Assembly (NCBI GenBank): GCA_041656295.1
Contig: JBBADV010000006.1
Coordinates: 1-64,000 of the forward strand
Length of the DNA: 64,000 nt
Reading direction: 5' to 3'
Source: Kiritimatiellales bacterium
GTDB lineage: Bacteria > Verrucomicrobiota > Kiritimatiellia > Kiritimatiellales > Tichowtungiaceae
The notes beneath the pieces were generated by a model. The model was not told the DNA's origin, searched no databases, and saw only the letters and a list, made by a program, of their open reading frames with translations. Made by a program: the position numbers and the translations under genes. Each line of letters opens with the position of its first letter. Positions within the stretch are counted from its first letter, which is position 1. Below, piece by piece: positions 35,429-42,957 of this stretch.

Positions 35429-36342
35429 TTACACCACAGGGAAGTCGAACAAATCTGCCTTTCCGTATTTCTCCGCAGTTTGTTTCAAGCGCGCCAGCGC
35501 TTCACGATACGCACCGATACAGTCCGGAGAAAATGTTAATAATTCGATGCCCAGCCAGACCTTTTCCTGCAGACTGCTGAGTGCATTAAACATCGTCTCC
35601 CACGGAACGGAGCCGGTTCCAGGCGTTGCGTGGCGCATATCCAGCGGACGGTTATCCGCGAGATGGATAAGCTGAGTTTTGTTTTTCAGTGTCGCCCACG
35701 CGATACCCAGCGGAATATTCTGACCGACCATGTGCGCTGTATCAAAGACAACGCGAACATTCGACGAGCCGGCTTCAGCGATCACTGCAAGTGCGCTTTC
35801 CGGCGATGAAATTACGCCATAAGAACGCGGCTCAATCAGCAGGTGCACACTATACTCCTCTGCGTATGCAGCCAACCGGCGAACCGTGTCGACAACAACT
35901 GCCGGATCGCAAAAAAGTCGAAGTCGTCCGGCAGGGTTTGAATGTCCGGCGAGACGCCGTGATAATTTGCGTAAATCTGAATTGCGGAAAGCGTATCGAT
36001 CTGGACATTCGGGATGCCGAATGCGGCGGCGTTTTGAAATGATTTTTCAGCTTTTGCGATGGCGGTCAGGCGCGTCGGTTCATCAAGAGAGACGCAATCC
36101 GGAGAAATGATGCGATAATTACAAAGCTCAATGCCGAGGTCTTCAAACATTGCTTTCATCGTCGCTTCATTTTCGGCGAATTTATCATCCCAACTGAAAG
36201 CAAATGCCGCCAGTTCCGCGCCGGCGATTCCGGTTTCTTGTTTTAACCGCCGGAATCCATCAAGATACTGCTCAAAGGTCGGTGTGCGGCCGTAGAGCGA
36301 ATGCCAGAAATAAGCAGGTACATAGAATTTATATTTGTCCAT
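35429..36342 (-). pseudogene. Sugar-phosphate isomerase/epimerase-like TIM barrel, frame broken
   Basis: The first part (36342 to about 35925) opens MDKYKFYVPAYFWHSLYGRTPTFEQYL after a strong AAGGAGAC site and includes AELAAFAFSWDDKFAEN. The second part, in the -1 frame and ending at 35429, has IEPRSYGVISSP, VRVVFDTAHMVGQNIP, LIHLADNRPLDMRHATPGTGSVPW and WLGIELL, the metal-site pattern of the xylose-isomerase-like/AP-endonuclease-2 superfamily. The join is at a run of six T (about 35921-35926). One extra T restores DFFCDPAVVVDTVRRL and a product of about 304 residues. It could be a real mutation, a sequencing error or, less likely, ribosomal slippage. It follows the radical-SAM gene by 14 bp. 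Confidence 0.75.
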
Positions 36343-36356
36343 TTTTGTCTCCTTGT

Positions 36357-37412
36357 TTAAACGTCCCACACCGGACAAAGCCGGCAGCCTTCAGCGTGCA
36401 TATCCGCAATTTTTTTCCGATGATTTATAAACGCCGGCGTCCGCCAGACATCACGCATATAATCCTCTGCACTGATCACATCGACGCCGGTTTCCCAGCC
36501 CGATGTTCCTTCCATGAATGAACACGGAAAAGCACAGCCGTCGACGTTGATATAAGAACCATAAATTCCAGAATCGCATGGCTGCGAACACATGCGCCAC
36601 ATCGGCGTATCTTTCACGCGGAGCAGTTTCGGCGTCGCGCAAACATCAAGGCCGAATTGCGGGAGAATCCGTTGTGATGTTTCAATCAGCGTCCGGAAAT
36701 GTTCCGGAGAAATTATTTTAGAACTACAGCCACGTCCCTTTTGTTTCAGGCTTAGAAATACAATACTGTTCAGTCCTTTTAGGCGCGGATCAGTGAGAGT
36801 ATCTTCGATCGTTTCCATCGCCTGTTCAAACGTGTCTTCAGAAATGACGATGTGCAGATTAATCTGCCAGCGATGGCCGAGTTTCCCGTCCAGATCGGAA
36901 AGTGTTTCTACAGCATCATACGCCGGCTCTTTATCGTCATACCGGCTAACTCCAACACATCCGGCTCGTGCGTTTAAAAGATTCCAAGCCGTGTTTTCCG
37001 TAACCTGGCCAACCGAGATCGAGGGAACCACATAATGATGGCCGTTCGTCCGGCAGTATCGCATCATGTCGAACACTTCAGGGTTTGCGGTCAGATCAGC
37101 ATCGGCGGAAAAAGCGATCTGTGTGATCGTCATCGGCAGTTTATCAAAAACTTTTTTAAATGTCGCGAACGACATATTTCTGCCGTTCGGCGTATTCGCT
37201 TTATAGCAATACGGACAAAGCCGTCCATTCACGCCGCGACAGATGGTTGTGACTTCCATGTCCAACACTTCCGGATACGGCGGCGTATTGTTATCACTCA
37301 GCGTTTTTCCCCAGCGTGCAAAATAACCGCTTTTAAAATCATAAATGGTGTTGTAATCCTCGCTCATCACGCGCCGGAATCCATCACCATGCTCAAAAGA
37401 AAGTTTTTTCAT
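36357..37412 (-). CDS. Radical SAM / SPASM-like protein, atypical CX7CX2C
   Basis: 351 residues. The proposed [4Fe-4S]-SAM site is MEVTTICRGVNGRLCPYCYKAN. The spacing is CX7CX2C rather than CX3CX2C. Typical radical-SAM barrel strands follow (ITQIAFSADADLTANPEVFDMMRY, WQINLHIVISEDTFEQAM). The C-terminal third has CSQPCDSGIYGSYINVDGCAFPCSF and CRLCPVW, a SPASM-like auxiliary-cluster pattern. Such enzymes often modify peptides or carbohydrates. The ATG overlaps the stop of the preceding phage gene (ATGA), so it is translated with the virion genes. No precursor peptide is evident. Function unknown. Confidence 0.8.
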   Translation of the reverse strand: MKKLSFEHGDGFRRVMSEDYNTIYDFKSGYFARWGKTLSDNNTPPYPEVLDMEVTTICRGVNGRLCPYCYKANTPNGRNMSFATFKKVFDKLPMTITQIAFSADADLTANPEVFDMMRYCRTNGHHYVVPSISVGQVTENTAWNLLNARAGCVGVSRYDDKEPAYDAVETLSDLDGKLGHRWQINLHIVISEDTFEQAMETIEDTLTDPRLKGLNSIVFLSLKQKGRGCSSKIISPEHFRTLIETSQRILPQFGLDVCATPKLLRVKDTPMWRMCSQPCDSGIYGSYINVDGCAFPCSFMEGTSGWETGVDVISAEDYMRDVWRTPAFINHRKKIADMHAEGCRLCPVWDV

Positions 37413-37909
37413 CAGCTTACCACCGAAACATTACGGAGCGCGATCGCGTCCTGTGCATAATCACCAGCGACCACCATGAGTGTATAAACCCAAATGACCA
37501 ACTGCCAGGTGTCCGGTGCTGCCGTCTGAATCACTTCCAGCGTAACGCCGGTACCAGCGCCATACGCCGCGCCTTCAAGAATATGCTGGCCGACACCGAG
37601 GGTGGTAACATCAACCGGCCCGATCGAGTTCCACGGCCCGAACTCCTCAATGCTCGTCCACGCATTATCAACTCCGCCGTCGCGGGTTTGCCGGCAGTAT
37701 TCAAAGGAAAGCAAGCGTTGCGAGCCTGTTCCCTCGTGCTTAAAGCTAAGTTCACATTTTGCATGAGAATTCCATGTGCGTGACGGATGAAACTTACTTT
37801 TCATCTGTGCAAAGAACCCGCCAATTCCATCAACTTCCTGATTGCAGTTTGTGATAATGTAATAGGAAGTGCTGGACGAATTTCCGACGTGATTTTGAAT
37901 AATAATCAT
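37412..37909 (-). CDS. Unknown phage protein between tail fibre and radical SAM
   Basis: 165 residues from MIIIQNHVGNSSSTSYYIIT. Serine/threonine/asparagine-rich at the start, then a beta-rich-looking middle (ECEL...FKHEGTGSQRLLSFEYC) and VDVTTLGVGQHILEGAAYGAGTGVTLEVIQ. It contains four cysteines. It resembles no family I know. Position suggests a fibre-associated or distal tail protein, and its overlap with the radical-SAM gene makes it a candidate substrate. The start 5 bp after the preceding stop is chosen over upstream in-frame codons. Confidence 0.7.
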   Translation of the reverse strand: MIIIQNHVGNSSSTSYYIITNCNQEVDGIGGFFAQMKSKFHPSRTWNSHAKCELSFKHEGTGSQRLLSFEYCRQTRDGGVDNAWTSIEEFGPWNSIGPVDVTTLGVGQHILEGAAYGAGTGVTLEVIQTAAPDTWQLVIWVYTLMVVAGDYAQDAIALRNVSVVS

Positions 37910-37913
37910 AATT

Positions 37914-38750
37914 TTACACCAGGCTAATGTCTCCGGAGAAGTCACCGCCCGCAGGCGTTGCCTCTCCACTGTTTGTGATGATTCCAAAAACGCGCACCGC
38001 GCTAAGTCCTGCGCCGCGAGATTCGTGCCAGGTTCCAAGTCCGCCGATTGCAACCCATAAAATGTCACTAACGGCAACCAGCACGACACTGGCGGTTCTT
38101 TCATTGCCGGCAACTGCTTCAATATATCCGCCAGGCGGCGATCCATTAATTGACACGCCTGCAGGAGCCTGAACACGAATGCCGGCAGAGTTTGCGCGAA
38201 TAAAAGTAAAGCGTTCACCACCGTCTGCTGCAGGAAGCAGCAGTGTTGATTTAACCGTCGGATTAATGGTCACATATTTCGCACGATCGTCATAAAGCTG
38301 AACCAAATACTGCGCTTCACCCACCGTGATTAAATCAGGGCCTTCTCCCTGGCGTTCCCAGTGCCACCATTCATTCGATGAAAAAGAACGGAGCCAGAGA
38401 GAGCCGTCGTAAGGGCAAACTGAAAGCTGTACGACATAATCATCGAAAGCAAACACCTGGACGAGGTGCGGCAATAAAGAATCGCGCGGCGCATTCGCCA
38501 TCTCCTTGCCGGCAAAAAAACCAGAGTTCGTGTATTCATTCCAGTCGCCTTCAGCAAGCAGCACTTTCCCGTCACCAGCGCCAATGAACGCAGACTCTAT
38601 CTTTTTCTTTAGCCACAATGTTCGGGCGGCCAGTTGCTTTGCCTGAAGGTTGTCGATTCCTTCTGCACCGCCCTGAACCGGATCGTCGATTTCAAGCTGA
38701 TAAATTCCTGGTGTCCATTCTGCGATTTCAGGCAGCGTATTCATATCCAT
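37914..38750 (-). CDS. Putative tail fibre protein (H-like position)
   Basis: About 278 residues starting MDMNTLPEIAEWTPGIYQLE, overlapping the end of gpI by 23 bp. The mid region YLVQLYDDRAKYVTINPTVKSTLLLPAADGG and RIQ-like IRVQAPAGVSINGSPPGGYIEA look like a fibre with beta-structured C-terminal domain. The position right after I fits the P2 H fibre. It is short and lacks an obvious long repeat shaft. No fibre-assembly chaperone is recognised nearby. Confidence 0.6.
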   Translation of the reverse strand: MDMNTLPEIAEWTPGIYQLEIDDPVQGGAEGIDNLQAKQLAARTLWLKKKIESAFIGAGDGKVLLAEGDWNEYTNSGFFAGKEMANAPRDSLLPHLVQVFAFDDYVVQLSVCPYDGSLWLRSFSSNEWWHWERQGEGPDLITVGEAQYLVQLYDDRAKYVTINPTVKSTLLLPAADGGERFTFIRANSAGIRVQAPAGVSINGSPPGGYIEAVAGNERTASVVLVAVSDILWVAIGGLGTWHESRGAGLSAVRVFGIITNSGEATPAGGDFSGDISLV

Positions 38751-39279
38751 TATCTCCGATAATTTTCCAGAGGATGCACCGTTTAGGTGCCGCATCAATA
38801 ATCGCGGTTAGCACGCCGGCGGGAATTGCCGGCAAATTCCCAATATCGATCGAGTAGTATGCCCAATGTCCACCACCGGAACGCCGGATTGTTCCATCAC
38901 GAAAATAAATTCCGTTATGCAACTGTTCCGGCCGTCCTTCGATAATTTTTGCGGTTTCATATCCGGCGGCTTTTAAAATTGCACGAATTGACGCGACGGT
39001 TCCTTTTTTGCGATGCGTGTATATGCTGTTACTAATCAACGCGCGTTTTTCTGCTTCAGTCAGGTCGTCATCCCACGCATCAACACTCCATGCCCAAGCC
39101 AGCCAGGGAAGCAGTTCCGCCCGACAGGTGTCCGGATTCCAAAGCGTGCTGAAATCGTGAGGGATGTATGCAATTCTGCTGGCGGTAATATCCATTGCAT
39201 GAATGCCACGCGGCTTGCGGACTGCACCGATCGCCGGCGCACCTGGAAGAATTGATGTTTCTGCGCGTTGTACCGTCAT
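38728..39279 (-). CDS. Phage tail protein I
   Basis: 183 residues from MTVQRAETSILPG, overlapping the J stop by 4 bp. LPWLAWAWSVDAWDDDLTEAEKRALISNSIYTHRKKGTVASIRAIL is the P2 gpI signature. It joins baseplate wedge and fibres. The 13 upstream codons of the frame are not used. Confidence 0.9.
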   Translation of the reverse strand: MTVQRAETSILPGAPAIGAVRKPRGIHAMDITASRIAYIPHDFSTLWNPDTCRAELLPWLAWAWSVDAWDDDLTEAEKRALISNSIYTHRKKGTVASIRAILKAAGYETAKIIEGRPEQLHNGIYFRDGTIRRSGGGHWAYYSIDIGNLPAIPAGVLTAIIDAAPKRCILWKIIGDNGYEYAA

Positions 39280-40331
39280 ACATCTCTCCTCGGTACAGTG
39301 ACGTTTACGTCGGTGCAAAAACCGGCTTCGCCGTCATTGATCACAATATCCTCTGCTGGCGAAATAATATGTACGTTTTGAACACCAGGCTGATGCAGTG
39401 CGGCGAAAATTCCAGATCGCGTAATGTCATGGCCACATCGGCGAATGCTCTCTTTATATGCTGAAAGGTTCTCAAGTGCGTTCTGTAAAACGACCATTGC
39501 GTCTGGGCCGTAATAAAGTGTTAGCTCCGCAATAATTTCATAATTTACGATCGCTGCGCTCATCACTCTTACAGTGTCACAAAGAGGGCGAACATCCTCC
39601 GCGCTTAACGCATCCATCACAAAAGGAAGAATGCCGGCGCGCTCACCCTCAACGAGGGTGCCTTCAAGCACACCGGTTAATGCCGTTGAGCCGGACGGAA
39701 AATCAGCATCAAGAGTAAATACTGCGCCGTTTTCAAAGGTCAGCTTCATACCTGTTTGTAAATCCGCCAGGACATCCGTGACTGCGATTAATGTTGCGCC
39801 GTCTAAATAACCTTCAGGGTGTGTGATCCGTGCGCCGGAAGTAGAACCGTCACCATCCTTGCTTAACACAGAAACATTTACGCGGCCGCCGATCTTCGGA
39901 TTCCAAATATCGACATCCCTTATATTCGGATGTGCCGACATCGCATGAAAACGATAAGCTCCGGTCGGGCCGGCAACGGAATAGCCTTCAGGCGCACTTG
40001 CCGTGCGCTCACGAAACGCTTCATCGTCTTCGCCGTCCAAACGTGCAATCAGGAGATTTCCTGCAGCAACATCCAAATGCGCGCCGGTAGCATACGCTAG
40101 CATGCACTGTTTCGCCTGATCGTTTATATCCTGCCGTAAAATCAACTCACGGTATGCCAGCGCGCGAATGACTTTTATTGCCGGATCGCTTTCAACGATC
40201 GCATTAAACGTGGGATCAAGCGAAAGCAGATAGGCCAATGATTCATTATAAATGGAATCGTAATCTAACGGCGCGACAAACTGCGGCATCGGAAGCTTAC
40301 TTAAATCGATCGCTGTATATGTGTTTGTCAT
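39276..40331 (-). CDS. Baseplate assembly protein J
   Basis: 351 residues beginning MTNTYTAIDLSKLPMPQFVAPLDYDSIYNESLAYL. The Baseplate_J pattern is seen in ALAYRELILRQDINDQAKQCMLAYATGAHLDVAAGN and the later VLSKDGDGSTSG and GFCTDVNVTVPRR. The start overlaps the W stop. Forms the wedge of the contractile baseplate. Confidence 0.93.
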   Translation of the reverse strand: MTNTYTAIDLSKLPMPQFVAPLDYDSIYNESLAYLLSLDPTFNAIVESDPAIKVIRALAYRELILRQDINDQAKQCMLAYATGAHLDVAAGNLLIARLDGEDDEAFRERTASAPEGYSVAGPTGAYRFHAMSAHPNIRDVDIWNPKIGGRVNVSVLSKDGDGSTSGARITHPEGYLDGATLIAVTDVLADLQTGMKLTFENGAVFTLDADFPSGSTALTGVLEGTLVEGERAGILPFVMDALSAEDVRPLCDTVRVMSAAIVNYEIIAELTLYYGPDAMVVLQNALENLSAYKESIRRCGHDITRSGIFAALHQPGVQNVHIISPAEDIVINDGEAGFCTDVNVTVPRRDV

Positions 40332-40693
40332 TGTATTTTTATTCCATCTAAAACGACAGGCTCTCCCGTCGGCGTGTAGTATCCTGTCACAACTACCAGA
40401 ACGGATGCGTGGTGAACCGGTTCCGTATTGCCTCCGCCGCCGACGTTGCTGATCTCGACATGCGTTGTTTGCAAGCGCGGCTCCCATTTTTTTAATGCGC
40501 CGGCTGTAGCCGCAATCATACGCGCGCGATTCGCCACTGTTTGCGGCGCATCAATCAGGCTAAAAAGTTCGCTGCCATAATCACGCATCATTACGAGCGA
40601 ACCGACCGGCGTGCGGAGAATATCTTCAACCGACTGGCGCAGGTGATCCAGTCCGCTCAGACGCTTGCCGGTACGTTTATCCATTCCGTTCAT
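40328..40693 (-). CDS. Baseplate wedge protein W (gp25-like)
   Basis: 121 residues. GLDHLRQSVEDILRTPVGSLVMMRDYGSELFSLID is the gpW/gp25 lysozyme-like fold motif (IxxILxTxxGxRxMxxxFG type). Overlaps the preceding gene's stop and the J start. Confidence 0.93.
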   Translation of the reverse strand: MNGMDKRTGKRLSGLDHLRQSVEDILRTPVGSLVMMRDYGSELFSLIDAPQTVANRARMIAATAGALKKWEPRLQTTHVEISNVGGGGNTEPVHHASVLVVVTGYYTPTGEPVVLDGIKIQ

Positions 40694-40866
40694 TGCGCCG
40701 GCTCCTTTTCGCTCCGTGATGAAAAATCGTCGAGTTCCTCAACCGGCACACCCCAGACGAACAGCGTGATCACGCCGAGCCATTCCAGCAGACAACCGAA
40801 CGCAATTTTAAAATGGCATTTGAACCGGAATTTAAACGGTGTTTTTTTCTGGCAGATAAACATCAT
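40690..40866 (-). CDS. Small phage membrane protein
   Basis: 58 residues starting MMFICQKKTPFKFRFKCHFKI, with one membrane-length segment (about FGCLLEWLGVITLFVWGV) and an acidic tail. It overlaps D at its start and W at its end, so it is a true member of the operon. Possibly a spanin-like or unknown function. No family recognised. Confidence 0.55.
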   Translation of the reverse strand: MMFICQKKTPFKFRFKCHFKIAFGCLLEWLGVITLFVWGVPVEELDDFSSRSEKEPAQ

Positions 40867-41927
40867 TTCCCTGCCTCCGGACTTTCGCACTCAATCGAGG
40901 TTGCATAGCCGCGATCGTCGAACGTGTGTTCCGCTCGCGTTACTGACCAGGAACCGGCGAGGTCTGATCCCATCGAGTCGTCAACTGTTACCGTTGCTTC
41001 CGCGCGGATGCGCGGCTCACCGTGGCAGGAAAACGTCGGCGCAGCACTCCCGCGTCCAATCCGGCGCAGTTCAGCATCCGCCGCGCGCGCGGCCTCTTCC
41101 GGCGACGCATAATTTCCGCGCATGGTTCTGATCGGCTCACCGCTGCCGGCAAAAATTTCTTTCCGTTCGGCGGCCGCCACATCGTGATAATACGCACGGA
41201 CACTTTTAAAATTTGCGCGCTCAGCAACTGTTAAACGATAGCAGCCGGACTCGCCGGTTAATTGAGCGCAGATTCTGCTTTCAGAGGATTTCTGCTTATA
41301 CAGCGACAGAAAAATTTCCGGCAGCTGCTGGCCGGTGGCCGTCCGACCAAGCGCTTTCGGAACGAAAATCAGCACGCCGCCATTCGGTTTAAATACCGCG
41401 TCATATTCCCTTGCCAGGCGCTGCAGAAAATGTGAATTGCTTTCATTCGTCTGGTCAATATGCTCAATCATAATCCGGCCGAGATCCGGAGATACTGCCG
41501 GCTTCAGGCCGCAGTCTTTGGCAACATCATCCACAACACCGCCGAGCCGCCGCTGATCCCAGGAACGCGTGCGCTGCTCTTTCAGTGCGGCGGTGATACC
41601 GGAAACAGTTTCAGATATTTTTTTGCCGTCGCCACCGTATGCACTGCGCGCGCGGATTAATAATTCGTGCGGAAGTCCGGAACGTTCATATTCATCGACA
41701 ACGTACAATCCCATTTCATACACGCCGGATGAAACATAGCCGAGTGACACACGCAGTTCCGCGCCGGTTGTCGGCGGCGCGATTTTCAGATCGCGGTTAT
41801 CCAGTCGCACTTCAACCGTGTCGCTTTCAAAACCGGCCTCATCTGTAACTGTCAACGAAAGCAGGCGATCACGGATTAAATCCGTGACGTCTTTATCATT
41901 CGCTGTAATTGTGAATGCCGGTTTCAT
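40863..41927 (-). CDS. Phage tail hub protein D (late control D family)
   Basis: 354 residues. PAFTITANDKDVTDLIRDRLLSLTVTDEAGFESDTVEVRLD at the start is the GpD/gp27-like hub fold, and YGGDGKKISETVSGITAALKEQRTRSWDQ, KDCGLKPAVSPDLG and VWP-type end are consistent. In P2 D is the tail hub with V and X partners. Confidence 0.93.
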   Translation of the reverse strand: MKPAFTITANDKDVTDLIRDRLLSLTVTDEAGFESDTVEVRLDNRDLKIAPPTTGAELRVSLGYVSSGVYEMGLYVVDEYERSGLPHELLIRARSAYGGDGKKISETVSGITAALKEQRTRSWDQRRLGGVVDDVAKDCGLKPAVSPDLGRIMIEHIDQTNESNSHFLQRLAREYDAVFKPNGGVLIFVPKALGRTATGQQLPEIFLSLYKQKSSESRICAQLTGESGCYRLTVAERANFKSVRAYYHDVAAAERKEIFAGSGEPIRTMRGNYASPEEAARAADAELRRIGRGSAAPTFSCHGEPRIRAEATVTVDDSMGSDLAGSWSVTRAEHTFDDRGYATSIECESPEAGK

Positions 41928-41932
41928 CGTTT

Positions 41933-42100
41933 TTAAATTTCCTGGATTCTCCGGATGCGCGCATTCGGAACTGTTTCGCGCAGGCGTTTCAGCGCACGAT
42001 CTTCGTCCGGAACGTCCGCGATTGTTTTCAAATAGATCGCGCGCAGAGACGGCAATTCATATTCAACCTGGAACGTGCGGCTTTTCGGCTTATTCACCAT
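41933..42100 (-). CDS. Small conserved-position tail protein
   Basis: 55 basic residues from ATG at 42100: MVNKPKSRTFQVEYELPSLR and ending ARIRRIQEI. It overlaps the previous gene by 11 bp and ends 6 bp before D, with GGAGACAG just upstream of the start. Function unknown. Spacing in the operon supports it. Confidence 0.6.
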   Translation of the reverse strand: MVNKPKSRTFQVEYELPSLRAIYLKTIADVPDEDRALKRLRETVPNARIRRIQEI

Positions 42101-42323
42101 CTGTCTCCGTTTTTTCGCCGAGTCCGGAAAACCGATCGCAGTTGCGGAACATCGTGATCACGACGGATAGATCGCGCTGCGCCATATCAAGTTCCGTGGC
42201 ATTCGTTCCGACAATTTTCCGGCGAACATTTTCAACGCGCGTTAATGCGCTCTGAAGCACCGTCCGGACGCGAACCGCTTCCGGTACCGGCATTTTAAAA
42301 TCTCTCTGTTTCGGTCTTCCCAT
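42090..42323 (-). CDS. Unknown phage protein, 77 aa
   Basis: MGRPKQRDFKMPVPEAVRVRT then a helical stretch (TVLQSALTRVENVRRKIV) and DMAQRDLSVVITMFRN. It starts 4 bp after the X stop. No family recognised. Codon use and spacing are as in the neighbours. Confidence 0.6.
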   Translation of the reverse strand: MGRPKQRDFKMPVPEAVRVRTVLQSALTRVENVRRKIVGTNATELDMAQRDLSVVITMFRNCDRFSGLGEKTETDGE

Positions 42324-42326
42324 AAC

Positions 42327-42551
42327 TCAATCCCATAGCTGAACAGTTTCTTTTTTCTCCGGACGCTTTTCCGGAGTTCCATAGTCCGGAAGGTTAATTT
42401 CAATGCCTGCCGGCAGGATCGGGCCGTGCGCGGCCAGTCCGATATTGGCCGCCAGAACCGCTTCAGTAATGCCGGCGCTCCGGCCGTAACGCCGGAAACA
42501 GATCGCGTCGACCATGTCGCCGTCTTTGGTTGTGTAAACGACAGCGGCCAT
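42327..42551 (-). CDS. Phage tail protein X
   Basis: 74 residues with a LysM-like core: YTTKDGDMVDAICFRRYGR and PILPAGIEINLPD. This is the P2 gpX family, which anchors the hub. It starts 3 bp after the U stop. Confidence 0.9.
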   Translation of the reverse strand: MAAVVYTTKDGDMVDAICFRRYGRSAGITEAVLAANIGLAAHGPILPAGIEINLPDYGTPEKRPEKKETVQLWD

Positions 42552-42553
42552 GA

Positions 42554-42955
42554 TTACGCATCCTCTCCGTAAATGCTCATTTTCATCGTGAACGTCTGTT
42601 TACGCGGCAGGCCGTTTTCGTGCAGATTCGTTTGTGTTTCCGTAACGCTTTCAATGCACCACCGATCGAACACATTTCCGAAGGAGTCACAAAGCAGTTG
42701 AGGTTCGCCGGTTCCCATCAGTTCGCGCAAACGGTTCATACTGGTATAACCGGAGCGTTCCGTAATGATGGTTCCGGAGAGTTCTATCGTATCATCATCA
42801 GGGCCGATGCTCTGTCTTGCCGGCAAGCGACGTGCGCGAGGCATCTTTGCCCAGCGCCACGAAGAGGATCGCTGCAGGCGATTGTACGTTGTTCCGGAAA
42901 CTTCAAACACAAAGTCATTCGGTGCAACGCCTATGATTAGAAGAAACGATTTCAT
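42554..42955 (-). CDS. Phage tail protein U
   Basis: 133 residues. SSWRWAKMPRARRLPARQSIGPDDDTIELSGTI and MNRLRELMGTGEPQLLCDSFGNVFDRW are the P2 gpU motifs. It probably completes or terminates the tail. ATG at 42955; a GTG one codon earlier overlaps the tape-measure stop. Confidence 0.9.
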   Translation of the reverse strand: MKSFLLIIGVAPNDFVFEVSGTTYNRLQRSSSWRWAKMPRARRLPARQSIGPDDDTIELSGTIITERSGYTSMNRLRELMGTGEPQLLCDSFGNVFDRWCIESVTETQTNLHENGLPRKQTFTMKMSIYGEDA

Positions 42956-42957
42956 CA

